Source: Bacteroidales bacterium UBA4788 (GTDB taxonomy: Bacteria > Bacteroidota > Bacteroidia > Bacteroidales > VadinHA17). Taken from it: 8,007 bases of DNA. The notes under the pieces are model-generated. The model ran no database searches, had not been told where the DNA came from, and worked only from the letters and a program-made list of their open reading frames with translations. This document shows, piece after piece, positions 1 through 6,579 of the stretch (the first letter of the stretch is position 1; every line of letters begins with the position of its first letter). The position numbers and the translations under genes are program-made. The stretch lies in the NCBI GenBank assembly GCA_002402965.1, contig DHGW01000066.1, forward strand, positions 1-8,007, given 5' to 3'.

Positions 1-1
1 C

Positions 2-130
2 ATGGGAGACCTGTCCCCTGACTATACTATTTTACAGGATTGTTGGCAATTTTTCCGGGAAAAACAGGAAATCGAAGCGCAGCAACACCAAAATCAAGAT
101 CACAAATCTGAGAAAGAATACCATGTGTGA
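2..130 (+). CDS. Possible 3' end of a gene entering from the left edge
   Basis: This frame is open from the left edge to a TGA at 128-130. It reads as a hydrophilic tail of about 42 residues, with a Trp/Phe-containing stretch (CWQFFREKQE) followed by a Gln/His/Lys/Glu-rich end (QQHQNQDHKSEKEYHV). An ATG lies at position 2, so it could also be a tiny complete ORF, but a C-terminus continuing from outside the window is more likely. A credible promoter for the next gene starts only 12 bp after the stop, which fits a gene boundary here. I do not recognise the family. The fragment is too short to exclude a chance open frame. Confidence 0.35.
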   Translation: MGDLSPDYTILQDCWQFFREKQEIEAQQHQNQDHKSEKEYHV

Positions 131-141
131 TTATGGTAGGG

Positions 142-172
142 TTGTAAAGTCGGATTCTTACGGTTAATTTTG
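142..172 (+). promoter_or_regulatory. Bacteroidetes-type promoter (-33 TTG, -7 TAATTTTG)
   Basis: TTG at 142-144 is followed by exactly 20 bp and then TAATTTTG at 165-172. This matches the Bacteroidetes primary sigma consensus (TTTG or TTG at -33, TAnnTTTG at -7). Transcription would begin near 178-180, giving a leader of about 28 bases before the ATG at 207. It is the best-formed two-box promoter in the window and would drive the membrane protein and the reductase behind it. Confidence 0.6.
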
Positions 173-206
173 GGTTTATGAATTAATCAGGCTAAAAACA
201 CTAATC

Positions 207-617
207 ATGAAAATCTTACGGGGAACACTAATCGGGGGAGTAGCATACTTCCTCATCGGCTGGCTCGTTTACGGGGTGCTGCTTTACAATTTCTTTTCTC
301 CAATGACCAACACATGTGCCAACCGTCCGGAAGGGGAGATGATCTGGTGGACAATGATCCTGTCCAATCTCCTTATCGCATTGTTTCTGACCCTGTTCCT
401 GCAGTGGTCCGGAGCCCGCGGAATTGTTGACGGACTGAAGACCGGGGCGCTGTTCGGAGCTCTTTTTACAGGCACAATCGACCTGTCGCTCTATTCCATG
501 ACAACAATGTACAAATCATTGCTGCCGGTAGTGATCGAGACCCTGGCCAGCTCAGTAGTTATGGCAGCTGTGGGGATGATCATCGTGCTTACCTGGGGAA
601 AGCCAAAGGAGGGGTAG
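207..617 (+). CDS. Small four-helix integral membrane protein, function unknown
   Basis: The 136-residue product is almost entirely hydrophobic. It shows about four membrane segments (roughly residues 6-28, 44-66, 76-98 and 107-130), joined by short loops, and ends in a basic tail (GKPKEG). A Met-Ile-Trp-Trp element starts the second helix, and a Cys lies in the first loop (TNTCANRP). It resembles the small DUF1761-like membrane proteins common in Bacteroidetes, but I recognise this only by overall pattern and cannot assign a function. No Shine-Dalgarno precedes the ATG at 207, as is usual in this phylum, and a good promoter lies 35 bp upstream. The stop is 9 bp from the start of the reductase gene, so the two are probably co-transcribed. 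Confidence 0.85.
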   Translation: MKILRGTLIGGVAYFLIGWLVYGVLLYNFFSPMTNTCANRPEGEMIWWTMILSNLLIALFLTLFLQWSGARGIVDGLKTGALFGALFTGTIDLSLYSMTTMYKSLLPVVIETLASSVVMAAVGMIIVLTWGKPKEG

Positions 618-626
618 CTCAGGAGT

Positions 627-1328
627 ATGAAGGCGGTTGTATATAACAAAAAGGCGAAGCCGGACAGGCTTGTTTATTGCGATGTTGAAAAGCAAGCACC
701 GAAGCCTGCCGGCCTTTCATTTGAAGAGGCGGCGGCTATGCCTATGGCTTCAATGACCGCTTTGCAGGCGTTGAGAAACAAGGGAAACATACGGGAAGGG
801 CAGGAGGTGCTGATACTGGGAAGCAGCGGCGGGGTGGGGTCCATGACCATTCAGCTTGCCAGGCATTTCGGAGTTGTGATAACTGCTGTCTGCAGCACCC
901 GGAACGTGGAGCAGACAAGATCCCTTGGCGCTGACCGTGTGATTGACTACACGAAAGAGAATTTTGCGGCCGGAGACAGGAAATATGACCTGATTGTGGC
1001 TGTAAACGGGAATTATTCTCTTCTGAAGTGCCGGAAGGCGCTGAAGCCTGACGGAAGGTATGTGATGGTCGGAGGAGCTCTGTCACAGATCTTCAAGGCT
1101 ATTGTTATAGGGAAACCTTTGTCACTTGGCAGGCGGAAGATGCTTTTCCTGGCTGCAAAAACGAACAGTGACGACCTGAAATACCTGCTGAACCTGGCAT
1201 CGCACGGGATAATCAGACCGGCGATAGATAGATTCTTCACACCTGAAACGACTGCCGAAGCAATGCAGTATGCAGCCGGGGGACACGCGCAGGGCAAGGT
1301 TGTAATTAAGTGGAGTACCACCGGTTGA
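627..1328 (+). CDS. Zinc-independent MDR quinone/alcohol reductase, internally deleted
   Basis: The product belongs to the NAD(P)-dependent medium-chain dehydrogenase/reductase superfamily, quinone oxidoreductase-like branch. The Rossmann half is complete: the dinucleotide loop GSSGGVG is at residues 65-71, CSTRN at 89-93, then a GADRVIDYT segment and the usual C-terminal GKVVI strand. The beginning (MKAVVYNKKAKPDRLVYCDVE) is a normal MDR N-terminus. At about residues 24-29, however, it jumps straight to the 'KPAGLSFEEAAA' segment that normally precedes the cofactor domain. About 90-100 residues of the GroES-like domain are therefore missing and the length is 233 against roughly 320-335 for relatives. 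The frame is intact throughout, so this is an in-frame deletion rather than decay by stops. Cofactor binding may survive, but substrate binding should not be normal. GGAGGGG at 608-614 could serve as a Shine-Dalgarno. The gene follows the membrane protein by 9 bp. Confidence 0.85.
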   Translation: MKAVVYNKKAKPDRLVYCDVEKQAPKPAGLSFEEAAAMPMASMTALQALRNKGNIREGQEVLILGSSGGVGSMTIQLARHFGVVITAVCSTRNVEQTRSLGADRVIDYTKENFAAGDRKYDLIVAVNGNYSLLKCRKALKPDGRYVMVGGALSQIFKAIVIGKPLSLGRRKMLFLAAKTNSDDLKYLLNLASHGIIRPAIDRFFTPETTAEAMQYAAGGHAQGKVVIKWSTTG

Positions 1329-1361
1329 ATTTATGCTCTTTAAGTGGTTGAAACCGCGTGA

Positions 1362-1385
1362 GATTATATCGCATGCGATTTAATC
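1362..1385 (+). promoter_or_regulatory. 24-bp near-perfect palindrome, likely OhrR/MarR operator
   Basis: The half sites are GATTATATCGCA and TGCGATTTAATC. Eleven of twelve positions pair as an inverted repeat, centred between 1373 and 1374, with core ATCGCATGCGAT. The palindrome ends 9 bp before the TATATTTG -7 box and covers the place where the -33 element should be, so a bound dimer would block RNA polymerase. Its position directly before a MarR-family gene suggests autorepression. The assignment of this palindrome to this protein is inference. Confidence 0.65.
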
Positions 1386-1394
1386 ACTTTTTTG

Positions 1395-1402
1395 TATATT
1401 TG
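1395..1402 (+). promoter_or_regulatory. -7 promoter element TATATTTG of the ohrR gene
   Basis: TATATTTG matches the Bacteroidetes TAnnTTTG box exactly and lies 26 bp before the ATG at 1429. No TTG is found at the expected -33 position, which is taken up by the palindrome. The promoter may therefore be weak or depend on the operator region. Confidence 0.5.
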
Positions 1403-1428
1403 CAGCATATTAACCAGCAAATATTGAC

Positions 1429-1884
1429 ATGACATACGAACAACTTAAACTTGAGAACCAGCTCTGTTTTCCGGTTTATGCCGCCTCGAGGCTGATAACA
1501 CGGGAGTACCAGCCTTTCCTGGACAAACTGGGGATCACCTATCCCCAGTATCTCGTGCTGATGATACTCTGGGAGGATGACGGCGTTGCTGTGAATGACA
1601 TTGCGAAGAAGCTGATACTCAACACCAACACTATCACTCCGCTGCTTAAGAGGATGGAGCAGCAGGGCCTGGTGAAGAGGAAGCGCTCCAGGGAAGATGA
1701 GAGGAAGGTGATGATTCACCTGACTGAAAACGGACGGAAGTTGCAGGAGGAAGCCTCGCTGATCCCGGAGCAGCTTGGTGGCCGGTTGGTGGCAGGAGAC
1801 CTTAAGGCGAAGGACCTGATCAGGCTTAAAGAGACACTCGATTCAATGATAAGGCTTCTCTCGAAACAGGAACCCAACGCCTAG
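1429..1884 (+). CDS. ohrR: OhrR-type MarR family peroxide-sensing repressor (one-Cys)
   Basis: The 151-residue product is a winged-helix MarR protein of the OhrR group, whose members repress organic hydroperoxide resistance genes until a reactive Cys is oxidised. The N-terminal signature LENQLCF places the sensing cysteine at C13, equivalent to C15 of Bacillus subtilis OhrR. The two tyrosines that contact it in the B. subtilis dimer are conserved as Y27 and Y38 (in EYQPFLDKLGITYPQY). The recognition helix is about residues 68-78 (TITPLLKRMEQ), and the wing carries the D90-E91-R92 motif. C13 is the only cysteine, so it is a one-Cys sensor, which needs a small thiol for its disulfide. A strong palindrome and a -7 box lie just upstream, suggesting autoregulation. 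No ohr peroxidase gene lies next to it in the window. The ATG has no Shine-Dalgarno. Confidence 0.93.
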   Translation: MTYEQLKLENQLCFPVYAASRLITREYQPFLDKLGITYPQYLVLMILWEDDGVAVNDIAKKLILNTNTITPLLKRMEQQGLVKRKRSREDERKVMIHLTENGRKLQEEASLIPEQLGGRLVAGDLKAKDLIRLKETLDSMIRLLSKQEPNA

Positions 1885-1980
1885 CTGCTGCGACTGCTGC
1901 GTATTCCAGGGTGGCATCTGCGAAGTATTAAGCTGGTCAGGCGCGGTTGCATCATTATTACTGTCAGGGAAGAAGGGTTG

Positions 1981-2625
1981 TCATTCAAACATCCTGGTCG
2001 CGAAGAGGTATCTCTCCTTCCACCAGGGATCATCCAATGAGGTGATTGTCACCCCCATGCTGCTTGATGTGTGAATGAATTTGCCGTCCCCGGTATAGAT
2101 GCCGGTATGTGTTATAAGCCGGCTGGTGCTGTATGTCCTGACGAAAAAAAGCAGGTCTCCCGGCATGAGCATTTCCCTTTCCGGAATTATACGGCCATAC
2201 CTCGCCTGCTCCTCGGAGCTTCGGGGCAGTGTTATTCCGTGAGTTGCAAATACCCTGTAGACCAGTCCGGAGCAGTCCATGCATTTCGCTGTTGTGCCCC
2301 CCATGCAGTGCGGCACCCCGAGGTAGCTTCGGGCTCTTTCGATAACCGCGGCAGGGGTGGCTGTGCCGGCTGCCACGGGTTGCTCAATCCCGGCTTCCAT
2401 AAACTGCTCCAGCCGCTTCTCTTCTGAGGAGCTCATAGTTACATCCGGTAATCGCAGGGTGATTTCGGGGGTCTCAATAACTACGCCGGCGTAGCTTCGC
2501 CCTGCGCCGCCGTTATCCAATGCACCAGAAACGGCTCTGCGCGAACAGGAGGCGCTCAGCAGCATGGTGGCTGTGGTCAGAAAGACGAAGGAAATGACAT
2601 TTGCTCTCAACAGCTTCAATATCAA
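1981..2625 (-). CDS. NlpC/P60 family cell-wall endopeptidase lipoprotein
   Basis: The 214-residue product begins with a lipoprotein signal peptide ending in LLSASC (lipidated C27), followed by a low-complexity linker. The NlpC/P60 domain runs from about residue 91 to 214. The catalytic set is present: C118 in DCSGLV, H173 in HTGIY and H185 in FIHTS, along with the PGDLLFF strand. Such enzymes cut peptide stems of peptidoglycan, usually D-Glu to meso-DAP bonds. The residues after the lipidated Cys are SRR, not acidic, which suggests the protein stays on the periplasmic side near its substrate. The start must be TTG at 2623-2625: a TAA lies four codons upstream, no ATG is in frame, and the first internal Met (21) would remove most of the signal peptide. 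A weak TACATTTA box lies at 2668-2675 on this strand. It is convergent with ohrR and divergent from the next gene. Confidence 0.92.
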   Translation of the reverse strand: MILKLLRANVISFVFLTTATMLLSASCSRRAVSGALDNGGAGRSYAGVVIETPEITLRLPDVTMSSSEEKRLEQFMEAGIEQPVAAGTATPAAVIERARSYLGVPHCMGGTTAKCMDCSGLVYRVFATHGITLPRSSEEQARYGRIIPEREMLMPGDLLFFVRTYSTSRLITHTGIYTGDGKFIHTSSSMGVTITSLDDPWWKERYLFATRMFE

Positions 2626-2882
2626 TATGTTGGCTTACGACAAATCAATGGGACCCGCATCATCTCTTAAATGTAACGTATAAAATGTCCCGGCATTGTG
2701 GTCTGCGTTCGCGATCAACCATTCCCGGGTACCATGGTGCAACGGAGGAGCCCGGCAAAATATTTTGATGCATTACCGCAATAAATCGGCGGTTGCCGCG
2801 GTTAGCTGAGTAAGAGATCTGCGTAATCAAACACAGGAGTACCTTATAAATGATTTATATACCGTTTTAAACAGTCAATGTT

Positions 2883-3500
2883 ATGAAAAGAAATGCTCTG
2901 TTTCTCGCCGGGCTGCTGGCCCTGCTGACAGTTTTTTCATGTTCGAAGGACAGGGATCCGGTGAACTCATTCAGGTATGACGGTGAGGATTACCTGATTA
3001 ATGATCTCTATCTTATTGAAGAGGTGTTCAGCAAGGGTACACCAGCTGAGCTTCATGTATTCCAGTTTATGTTCGAAAATATAAGCAACGGAGACACAAC
3101 CATGTTTGCCATAGCTGTGCTTGATGAGGACGTTCATACACCGGGGGGCAATTATCCTTCTCTTGGTTTCTCCGAAGGCGCACAGCGAAGCATTTATCCC
3201 TTTGACATATTCTTTGTCAGCGGTCTGTCGTTCGACGGGGGTGAGTCTGTCTACCTGACCGGTGATGGGGGAAGTGTCGATGTGAAGGTTCTGTCGAACG
3301 GCCTCTATTCCTTGCAGTTCAATGACATAAGTGTTGGAGAATATGGCTCATTCGGTGATAACACCTCCTATGAAGAGATGGGTACAGTCTCGGGGGCATA
3401 CGAAGGTGCAATACATAAGGAAGTAGAGGAAATAGGAAACGGCATTAAGGGCTCGGTGGCGCATACCCGGCTAAATTCGCTGCTGGAGAAGGTTAAATAA
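2883..3500 (+). CDS. Putative surface lipoprotein, family not recognised
   Basis: The 205-residue product has a clear lipoprotein signal peptide (MKRNALFL...LLTVFSC, lipidated C20), followed by SKDRD. That is the kind of Lys/Asp-rich flank that acts as a surface export signal in Bacteroidetes lipoproteins. The mature part is acidic and rich in Gly, Ser, Tyr and Phe. It shows alternating hydrophobic stretches (for example LHVFQFMFEN, SIYPFDIFFVSGLSF, VDVKVLSNGLYSLQF) that suggest a beta-sandwich. The end is basic (HTRLNSLLEKVK). I recognise no catalytic motif. The FISUMP lipoprotein follows 81 bp downstream in the same direction and could be co-transcribed. The ATG at 2883 is preceded by an out-of-frame ATG at 2878 that stops after two codons. 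Confidence 0.82.
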   Translation: MKRNALFLAGLLALLTVFSCSKDRDPVNSFRYDGEDYLINDLYLIEEVFSKGTPAELHVFQFMFENISNGDTTMFAIAVLDEDVHTPGGNYPSLGFSEGAQRSIYPFDIFFVSGLSFDGGESVYLTGDGGSVDVKVLSNGLYSLQFNDISVGEYGSFGDNTSYEEMGTVSGAYEGAIHKEVEEIGNGIKGSVAHTRLNSLLEKVK

Positions 3501-3521
3501 TATTTTTTATACGAATGGCAA

Positions 3522-3539
3522 GGAGGCCAGGTGGTCTCC
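3522..3539. repeat. Short imperfect inverted repeat between two lipoprotein genes
   Basis: GGAGGCCAG and GTGGTCTCC pair at seven of nine positions with no spacer. As RNA it would form a stem of about six pairs, including one G-U, around a CAGGTG loop. There is no U-run right after it, so it is a poor intrinsic terminator. It could be a processing or attenuation stem between the two genes, or chance. Confidence 0.25.
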
Positions 3540-3581
3540 ATCTCCTGCATTACATAATTTTTAAATCTGAAAGAAAATCAT

Positions 3582-4250
3582 ATGAAAATAACTACTGTTA
3601 ATTGTCTGGTTTATATCTCTTTGGCATTTGTAATACTCCTGGCTGGATGTAAAAAGGATCCGGCAGAGGAGACCACAGTAACGGATTACGACGGGAATGT
3701 ATATAAAATTGTAAAGATTGGTGACCAGGAGTGGCTTGACAGGAACCTTGCCGTGACGCATTACCGCAACGGTGATCCTATTCCCAATAGTTTCGGAACG
3801 CCGGGTAATGAGGGTGGATGGATAAACTACAACTATGACGCTGCAATTGGTAAGGTCTATGGGAAACTCTACAATTCCCAGGCAGTGCATGATCCCAGGG
3901 GTCTGGCCCCGGAAGGGTGGCATGTGGCAACACAAGCCGAGTGGCAGGAGCTTATTGATTTTCTGGGCGGGTTTGATGTGGCAGGAGGCAAGCTTAAAGA
4001 GACCGGCACCGCCCACTGGGATTCCCCAAATGCCGGTGCAACAGATGATTACGGTTTCATGGCGCTGCCGGGAGGCTATGCTTCAGGAGACTCTTTTTAC
4101 CTGGGCAAATATGGGGGGTTCTGGACCTCAACGACGGTTGATCAGTCGCCGGATGGTACCTATATGTTCTGGCTCTACGCTGAAAATACAACGGTGGAGG
4201 ACGATTGGTCAACTCCAATGGGATTTTCTGTCAGGTGTGTCAAGAACTGA
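3582..4250 (+). CDS. FISUMP (Fib_succ_major) domain lipoprotein, copy 1
   Basis: The 222-residue product has a lipoprotein signal peptide ending in LLAGC (C23), followed by KKDPAEE, a surface-export type flank. The FISUMP domain fills the rest, about residues 34-222. Its hallmarks appear in order: DGNVY, IGDQEWLDRNL, YGKLYN, APEGWHV, GGKLKETG, PNAGATDDYGFMALPGG, FWTSTT and the terminal GFSVRCV. FISUMP proteins are a large paralogous family in Fibrobacter and Bacteroidetes with a C-type-lectin-like look. Their molecular role is largely unknown, though surface binding is often supposed. A second member with the same order of motifs lies at 7068-7724. A near-consensus -7 box (TAATTTTT, 3555-3562) lies upstream, so it may have its own promoter. 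It is convergent with the nuclease gene, 49 bp away. Confidence 0.92.
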   Translation: MKITTVNCLVYISLAFVILLAGCKKDPAEETTVTDYDGNVYKIVKIGDQEWLDRNLAVTHYRNGDPIPNSFGTPGNEGGWINYNYDAAIGKVYGKLYNSQAVHDPRGLAPEGWHVATQAEWQELIDFLGGFDVAGGKLKETGTAHWDSPNAGATDDYGFMALPGGYASGDSFYLGKYGGFWTSTTVDQSPDGTYMFWLYAENTTVEDDWSTPMGFSVRCVKN

Positions 4251-4299
4251 TTTCATTCTTTCAGGGTCGGGATGACGGGTTGCAAAACCTGCGTCGCTT

Positions 4300-4857
4300 T
4301 TATTTTGCGGAAGGAGCTCCCTTCCATAATCCCTTGTTTTGCCTGCGGGCTTTCGCTGCCAGCTGCCTGAAGGTCTCCTGGTGCTTCACATTTGGCGGCA
4401 CTGTCATCACTGCGGCAAATCCTTTTCTGACCAGCTCGGCGTTAATGAAGGTGCCATTCTCAAGATAAGCATACGCAAGGGTCCGCCCGTACCGGTCATA
4501 CCTCGAGACGTCATACTCCAGTCTGACCTTATTATCCTTTAACAACTGCTGCAGGTAATTGGTTGACTCGGCACCGAAATATCCCTTCGGCCTGGTGCCG
4601 GTATTTCGCGGTTCAGGCGCATCAATGCCGATAAGCCTTATCTTCAGGCCTTTTTCACTGCCGTCATCCACCCAGAAGGTGTCGCCGTCAACCACACGGA
4701 TGACGGCGAACCACTCTTCTCCGGTGTTATCTGTAATGTAATTGGCGGAACTTCCGTTGACACCTGCCATGGTATCAGCTGAAGCCTCTTTCACGGCAGA
4801 CTGTGCAGTTACTGTGCAGGAAATGAGAATCAGCAGTATTTGAAGAAGGTATTTCAC
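4300..4857 (-). CDS. Secreted staphylococcal-nuclease-like (SNase) thermonuclease
   Basis: The 185-residue product is exported and carries a complete SNase domain at about residues 48-181. Residues equivalent to the active site of Staphylococcus aureus nuclease are all visible: D57 in VVDGDT, R74, D79 and E82 in RLIGIDAPE, and R125 in DRYGRTLAY. It should therefore be a Ca2+-dependent nuclease cutting DNA and RNA. The N-terminus can be read two ways: a signal peptide cut after TVTA before Gln19, or a short lipoprotein signal (LISC, C14). I favour the first because the stretch before C14 is very short. The start is GTG at 4855-4857; there is no in-frame ATG nearby upstream. It lies 38 bp behind the beta-barrel gene on the same strand and is probably co-transcribed with it. 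Confidence 0.93.
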   Translation of the reverse strand: MKYLLQILLILISCTVTAQSAVKEASADTMAGVNGSSANYITDNTGEEWFAVIRVVDGDTFWVDDGSEKGLKIRLIGIDAPEPRNTGTRPKGYFGAESTNYLQQLLKDNKVRLEYDVSRYDRYGRTLAYAYLENGTFINAELVRKGFAAVMTVPPNVKHQETFRQLAAKARRQNKGLWKGAPSAK

Positions 4858-4895
4858 TCTTAGGGCAGCTATTTCAGGTGGTCTCCGTGCAGGTG

Positions 4896-5363
4896 TTACC
4901 AGGTAAAGCGGATACCGAGGGCGGCTCCCACTCCCAGCCCGTTGACATCACCGAGGAAGTCCCACATTGGACGGGAGTCAAGGCTGACGAGCATGGGCAG
5001 GTCCCTGAATTTGTATTCAATGCCTATCTGGCCGCCTACGCCTATATTGACATATGTGTTTTCATCGAAGTTGTCATAGGCGAGGCTTGCTCCGGGTCCG
5101 ATATACCAGTTGAATCCTCCTGCTATGTTCCAGTCCCAGTGATATATGCCAATCAATGCAAACCTTTTGAAATCACTTTTGAATCCGAAACTTGCATCGA
5201 GTTCAAGCCTGTTCCTGTCGTTGAGTCCTTTCTGGTAGGAAATTTCAGCTCCGCTGTAGGTGTCGCCTCCGTAGAGCCGTGCACCGAGTGCGTTGGGAAG
5301 GACCTGTGCACCAGCCACTGCGCCGAGACTTATCAGTGCAACAATAAATAGCAGTCTCTTCAT
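4896..5363 (-). CDS. Small outer-membrane beta-barrel protein
   Basis: The 155-residue product has a signal peptide (MKRLLFIVALISLGAVAGA, cut before Gln20). The mature part of about 136 residues is built from alternating amphipathic strands rich in Gly, Tyr, Phe and Asn, for example GAEISYQKGL, RLELDASFGF, FALIGIYHWDW, GFNWYIGPGASLAY and VGGQIGIEYKF. It ends in an aromatic residue (GIRFTW), the usual signal for insertion by the BAM complex. The length fits an eight-strand barrel like those of the OmpW/OmpX or outer-membrane beta-barrel families. No enzyme motif is visible, and pore, adhesin or structural roles are all possible. It appears to be the first gene of a two-gene unit with the nuclease. 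Confidence 0.85.
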   Translation of the reverse strand: MKRLLFIVALISLGAVAGAQVLPNALGARLYGGDTYSGAEISYQKGLNDRNRLELDASFGFKSDFKRFALIGIYHWDWNIAGGFNWYIGPGASLAYDNFDENTYVNIGVGGQIGIEYKFRDLPMLVSLDSRPMWDFLGDVNGLGVGAALGIRFTW

Positions 5364-5450
5364 GATCTGAATAGTTTAATGTTTCCCTACTCGTCTGGCT
5401 TTTCGGTTCCGCCCCGGTTAATTCATTGAAAGCCGGCTCCAGTTAATCGG

Positions 5451-5458
5451 CAAAAATA
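5451..5458 (-). promoter_or_regulatory. Candidate -7 box TATTTTTG for the beta-barrel/nuclease unit
   Basis: Read on the minus strand, this is an exact TAnnTTTG element about 88 bp before the barrel ATG. No convincing -33 TTG lies 19-21 bp further upstream. It sits in a 211-bp intergenic stretch (5364-5574) in which I otherwise see no gene. Confidence 0.35.
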
Positions 5459-5574
5459 ACACATAGGTGTTAATGAGTTGCCCTTCCTCCTAAACAAAAT
5501 CTGTTCCAAAAAGATTAATCAGAATTTTTGATTTTCGGTCTTCGGTGTTCGACTCCCGAATAACGGACAGGTTG

Positions 5575-6525
5575 TCAGCGGGTTACGAAGAGCACGGTAT
5601 AGGCAATGTATATTGCCAGCAGGAGTGCAGCTTCCCACCTGTCAAGCTTTTTCCTGCCCCCTGTAAACATCATTGCAAACAGGACCATGGTTCCTGCTGC
5701 GAGGAAATACATGTCACCGTTAAAGGCCCTGTCATACGGAAGTGGCTTGATCACGGAGCTGATACCCAGGATAAGGAAGATGTTGAAGATATTTGAACCT
5801 ACAATGTTTCCCACCGCAATGTCATTGTTCTTTTTGATTGCAGCTACTATTGATGTAGCCAGTTCCGGCAATGATGTTCCTGCCGCTATTATTGTCAGCC
5901 CGATGACCTTCTCGCTTATTCCCCATGCCTGAGCCATCTTAACGGCACTGTCAACAACCAGCCTGCCACCTACTATGAGGCCTGCGAGGCCTAAAAGGAT
6001 CAGGCCCCATGTAGTCAGTGTAGTATATTTTGTATGGCTGTCCAGATTAATCTGTGGATCAACCTTGAGTTGTTTGTAGACATAGAGAAGGAAGAGTCCG
6101 AACATCACCATCAATATGAGGCCGTCAATCCGTGACAGGCCGGGCTGATCTGCCAGGAAGAAGTTATTGGCAAGAAAAAACAACATTACTATTGCAATGA
6201 ATGACAGAGGAATCTCTCTCCAGACCGTGCTCGACTGAACCGCAAGGGGTGCTATCATACCCGCTATGCCAAGGATCACGAAGAGGTTAAAATTGTTGCT
6301 GCCGATCACATTCCCGAATGCGATATCAGGATGTCCCTGGAACGCGGCAAAAACGTTTACGACCAGTTCAGGCGCTGAAGTTCCGAACGCAACCACGGTC
6401 AGACCGATGGCAAGGTCTGATACATTATGCTTTTTTGCAAGGGCAGATGCGCCGCTGACCATCCAGTCAGCACCCTTGATCAAGATTACAAATCCAATCA
6501 ACAAGATGAAAACCTGCAGTATCAT
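5575..6525 (-). CDS. CaCA family Na+/Ca2+ (or cation/H+) exchanger
   Basis: The 316-residue inner-membrane protein has about ten hydrophobic helices and the two alpha repeats of the Ca2+:cation antiporter family, YrbG-like. Repeat 1 has GLTVVAFGTSAPEL (E53) and GNVIGSNNFN (S76, N80). Repeat 2 has GLTIIAAGTSLPEL (E221) and GNIVGSNIFN (S244, N248). The two Glu residues are the core cation ligands, as in archaeal NCX_Mj. The two halves have inverted topology, joined by a short hydrophilic loop of about residues 151-172 (QLKVDPQINLDSHTKY), so there is no large regulatory domain. Length is normal for a bacterial member. The likely job is Ca2+ extrusion driven by Na+ or H+; the coupling ion cannot be read from sequence. 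The ATG at 6523-6525 follows a leader of about 75 bases that starts with a perfect palindrome. Confidence 0.95.
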   Translation of the reverse strand: MILQVFILLIGFVILIKGADWMVSGASALAKKHNVSDLAIGLTVVAFGTSAPELVVNVFAAFQGHPDIAFGNVIGSNNFNLFVILGIAGMIAPLAVQSSTVWREIPLSFIAIVMLFFLANNFFLADQPGLSRIDGLILMVMFGLFLLYVYKQLKVDPQINLDSHTKYTTLTTWGLILLGLAGLIVGGRLVVDSAVKMAQAWGISEKVIGLTIIAAGTSLPELATSIVAAIKKNNDIAVGNIVGSNIFNIFLILGISSVIKPLPYDRAFNGDMYFLAAGTMVLFAMMFTGGRKKLDRWEAALLLAIYIAYTVLFVTR

Positions 6526-6579
6526 GAAAACGAGCTAAAATTATAAATAACGTAGTCTTTGGTTATTAATCCCTAATCT

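Noticed and set aside
1887..1904. Tandem CTGCTGCGA / CTGCTGCGT after ohrR
   Set aside because: Two 9-bp units only, with no further copies or hairpin. It is most likely chance.
2626..2882. 257-bp divergent intergenic region searched for a small gene or riboswitch
   Set aside because: I see only short GC-rich repeats (GCGGTT-GCC-GCGGTT near 2788-2802) and a weak TACATTTA box. There is no convincing ORF, aptamer or terminator.
3561..4016. 151-codon minus-strand frame opposite the first FISUMP gene
   Set aside because: It lies fully opposite a gene with clear family motifs and has no domain of its own.
3528..4886. Exact 12-bp repeat CAGGTGGTCTCC at 3528-3539 and 4875-4886, both outside genes
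   Set aside because: In an 8-kb window a few 12-bp matches are expected by chance. The surrounding bases do not match and there is no third copy.
4878..5351. Long open frame (157 codons) antisense to the beta-barrel gene
   Set aside because: The opposite strand has a signal peptide, strand pattern and aromatic C-terminus, while this frame has no recognisable motif. It is a codon-bias shadow.
5541..5560. tRNA T-arm-like string (GTGTTCGACTCCCG)
   Set aside because: The five bases on either side do not form a T stem, and no acceptor, D or anticodon arm can be placed upstream. It is not a tRNA or an evident att-type tRNA remnant.
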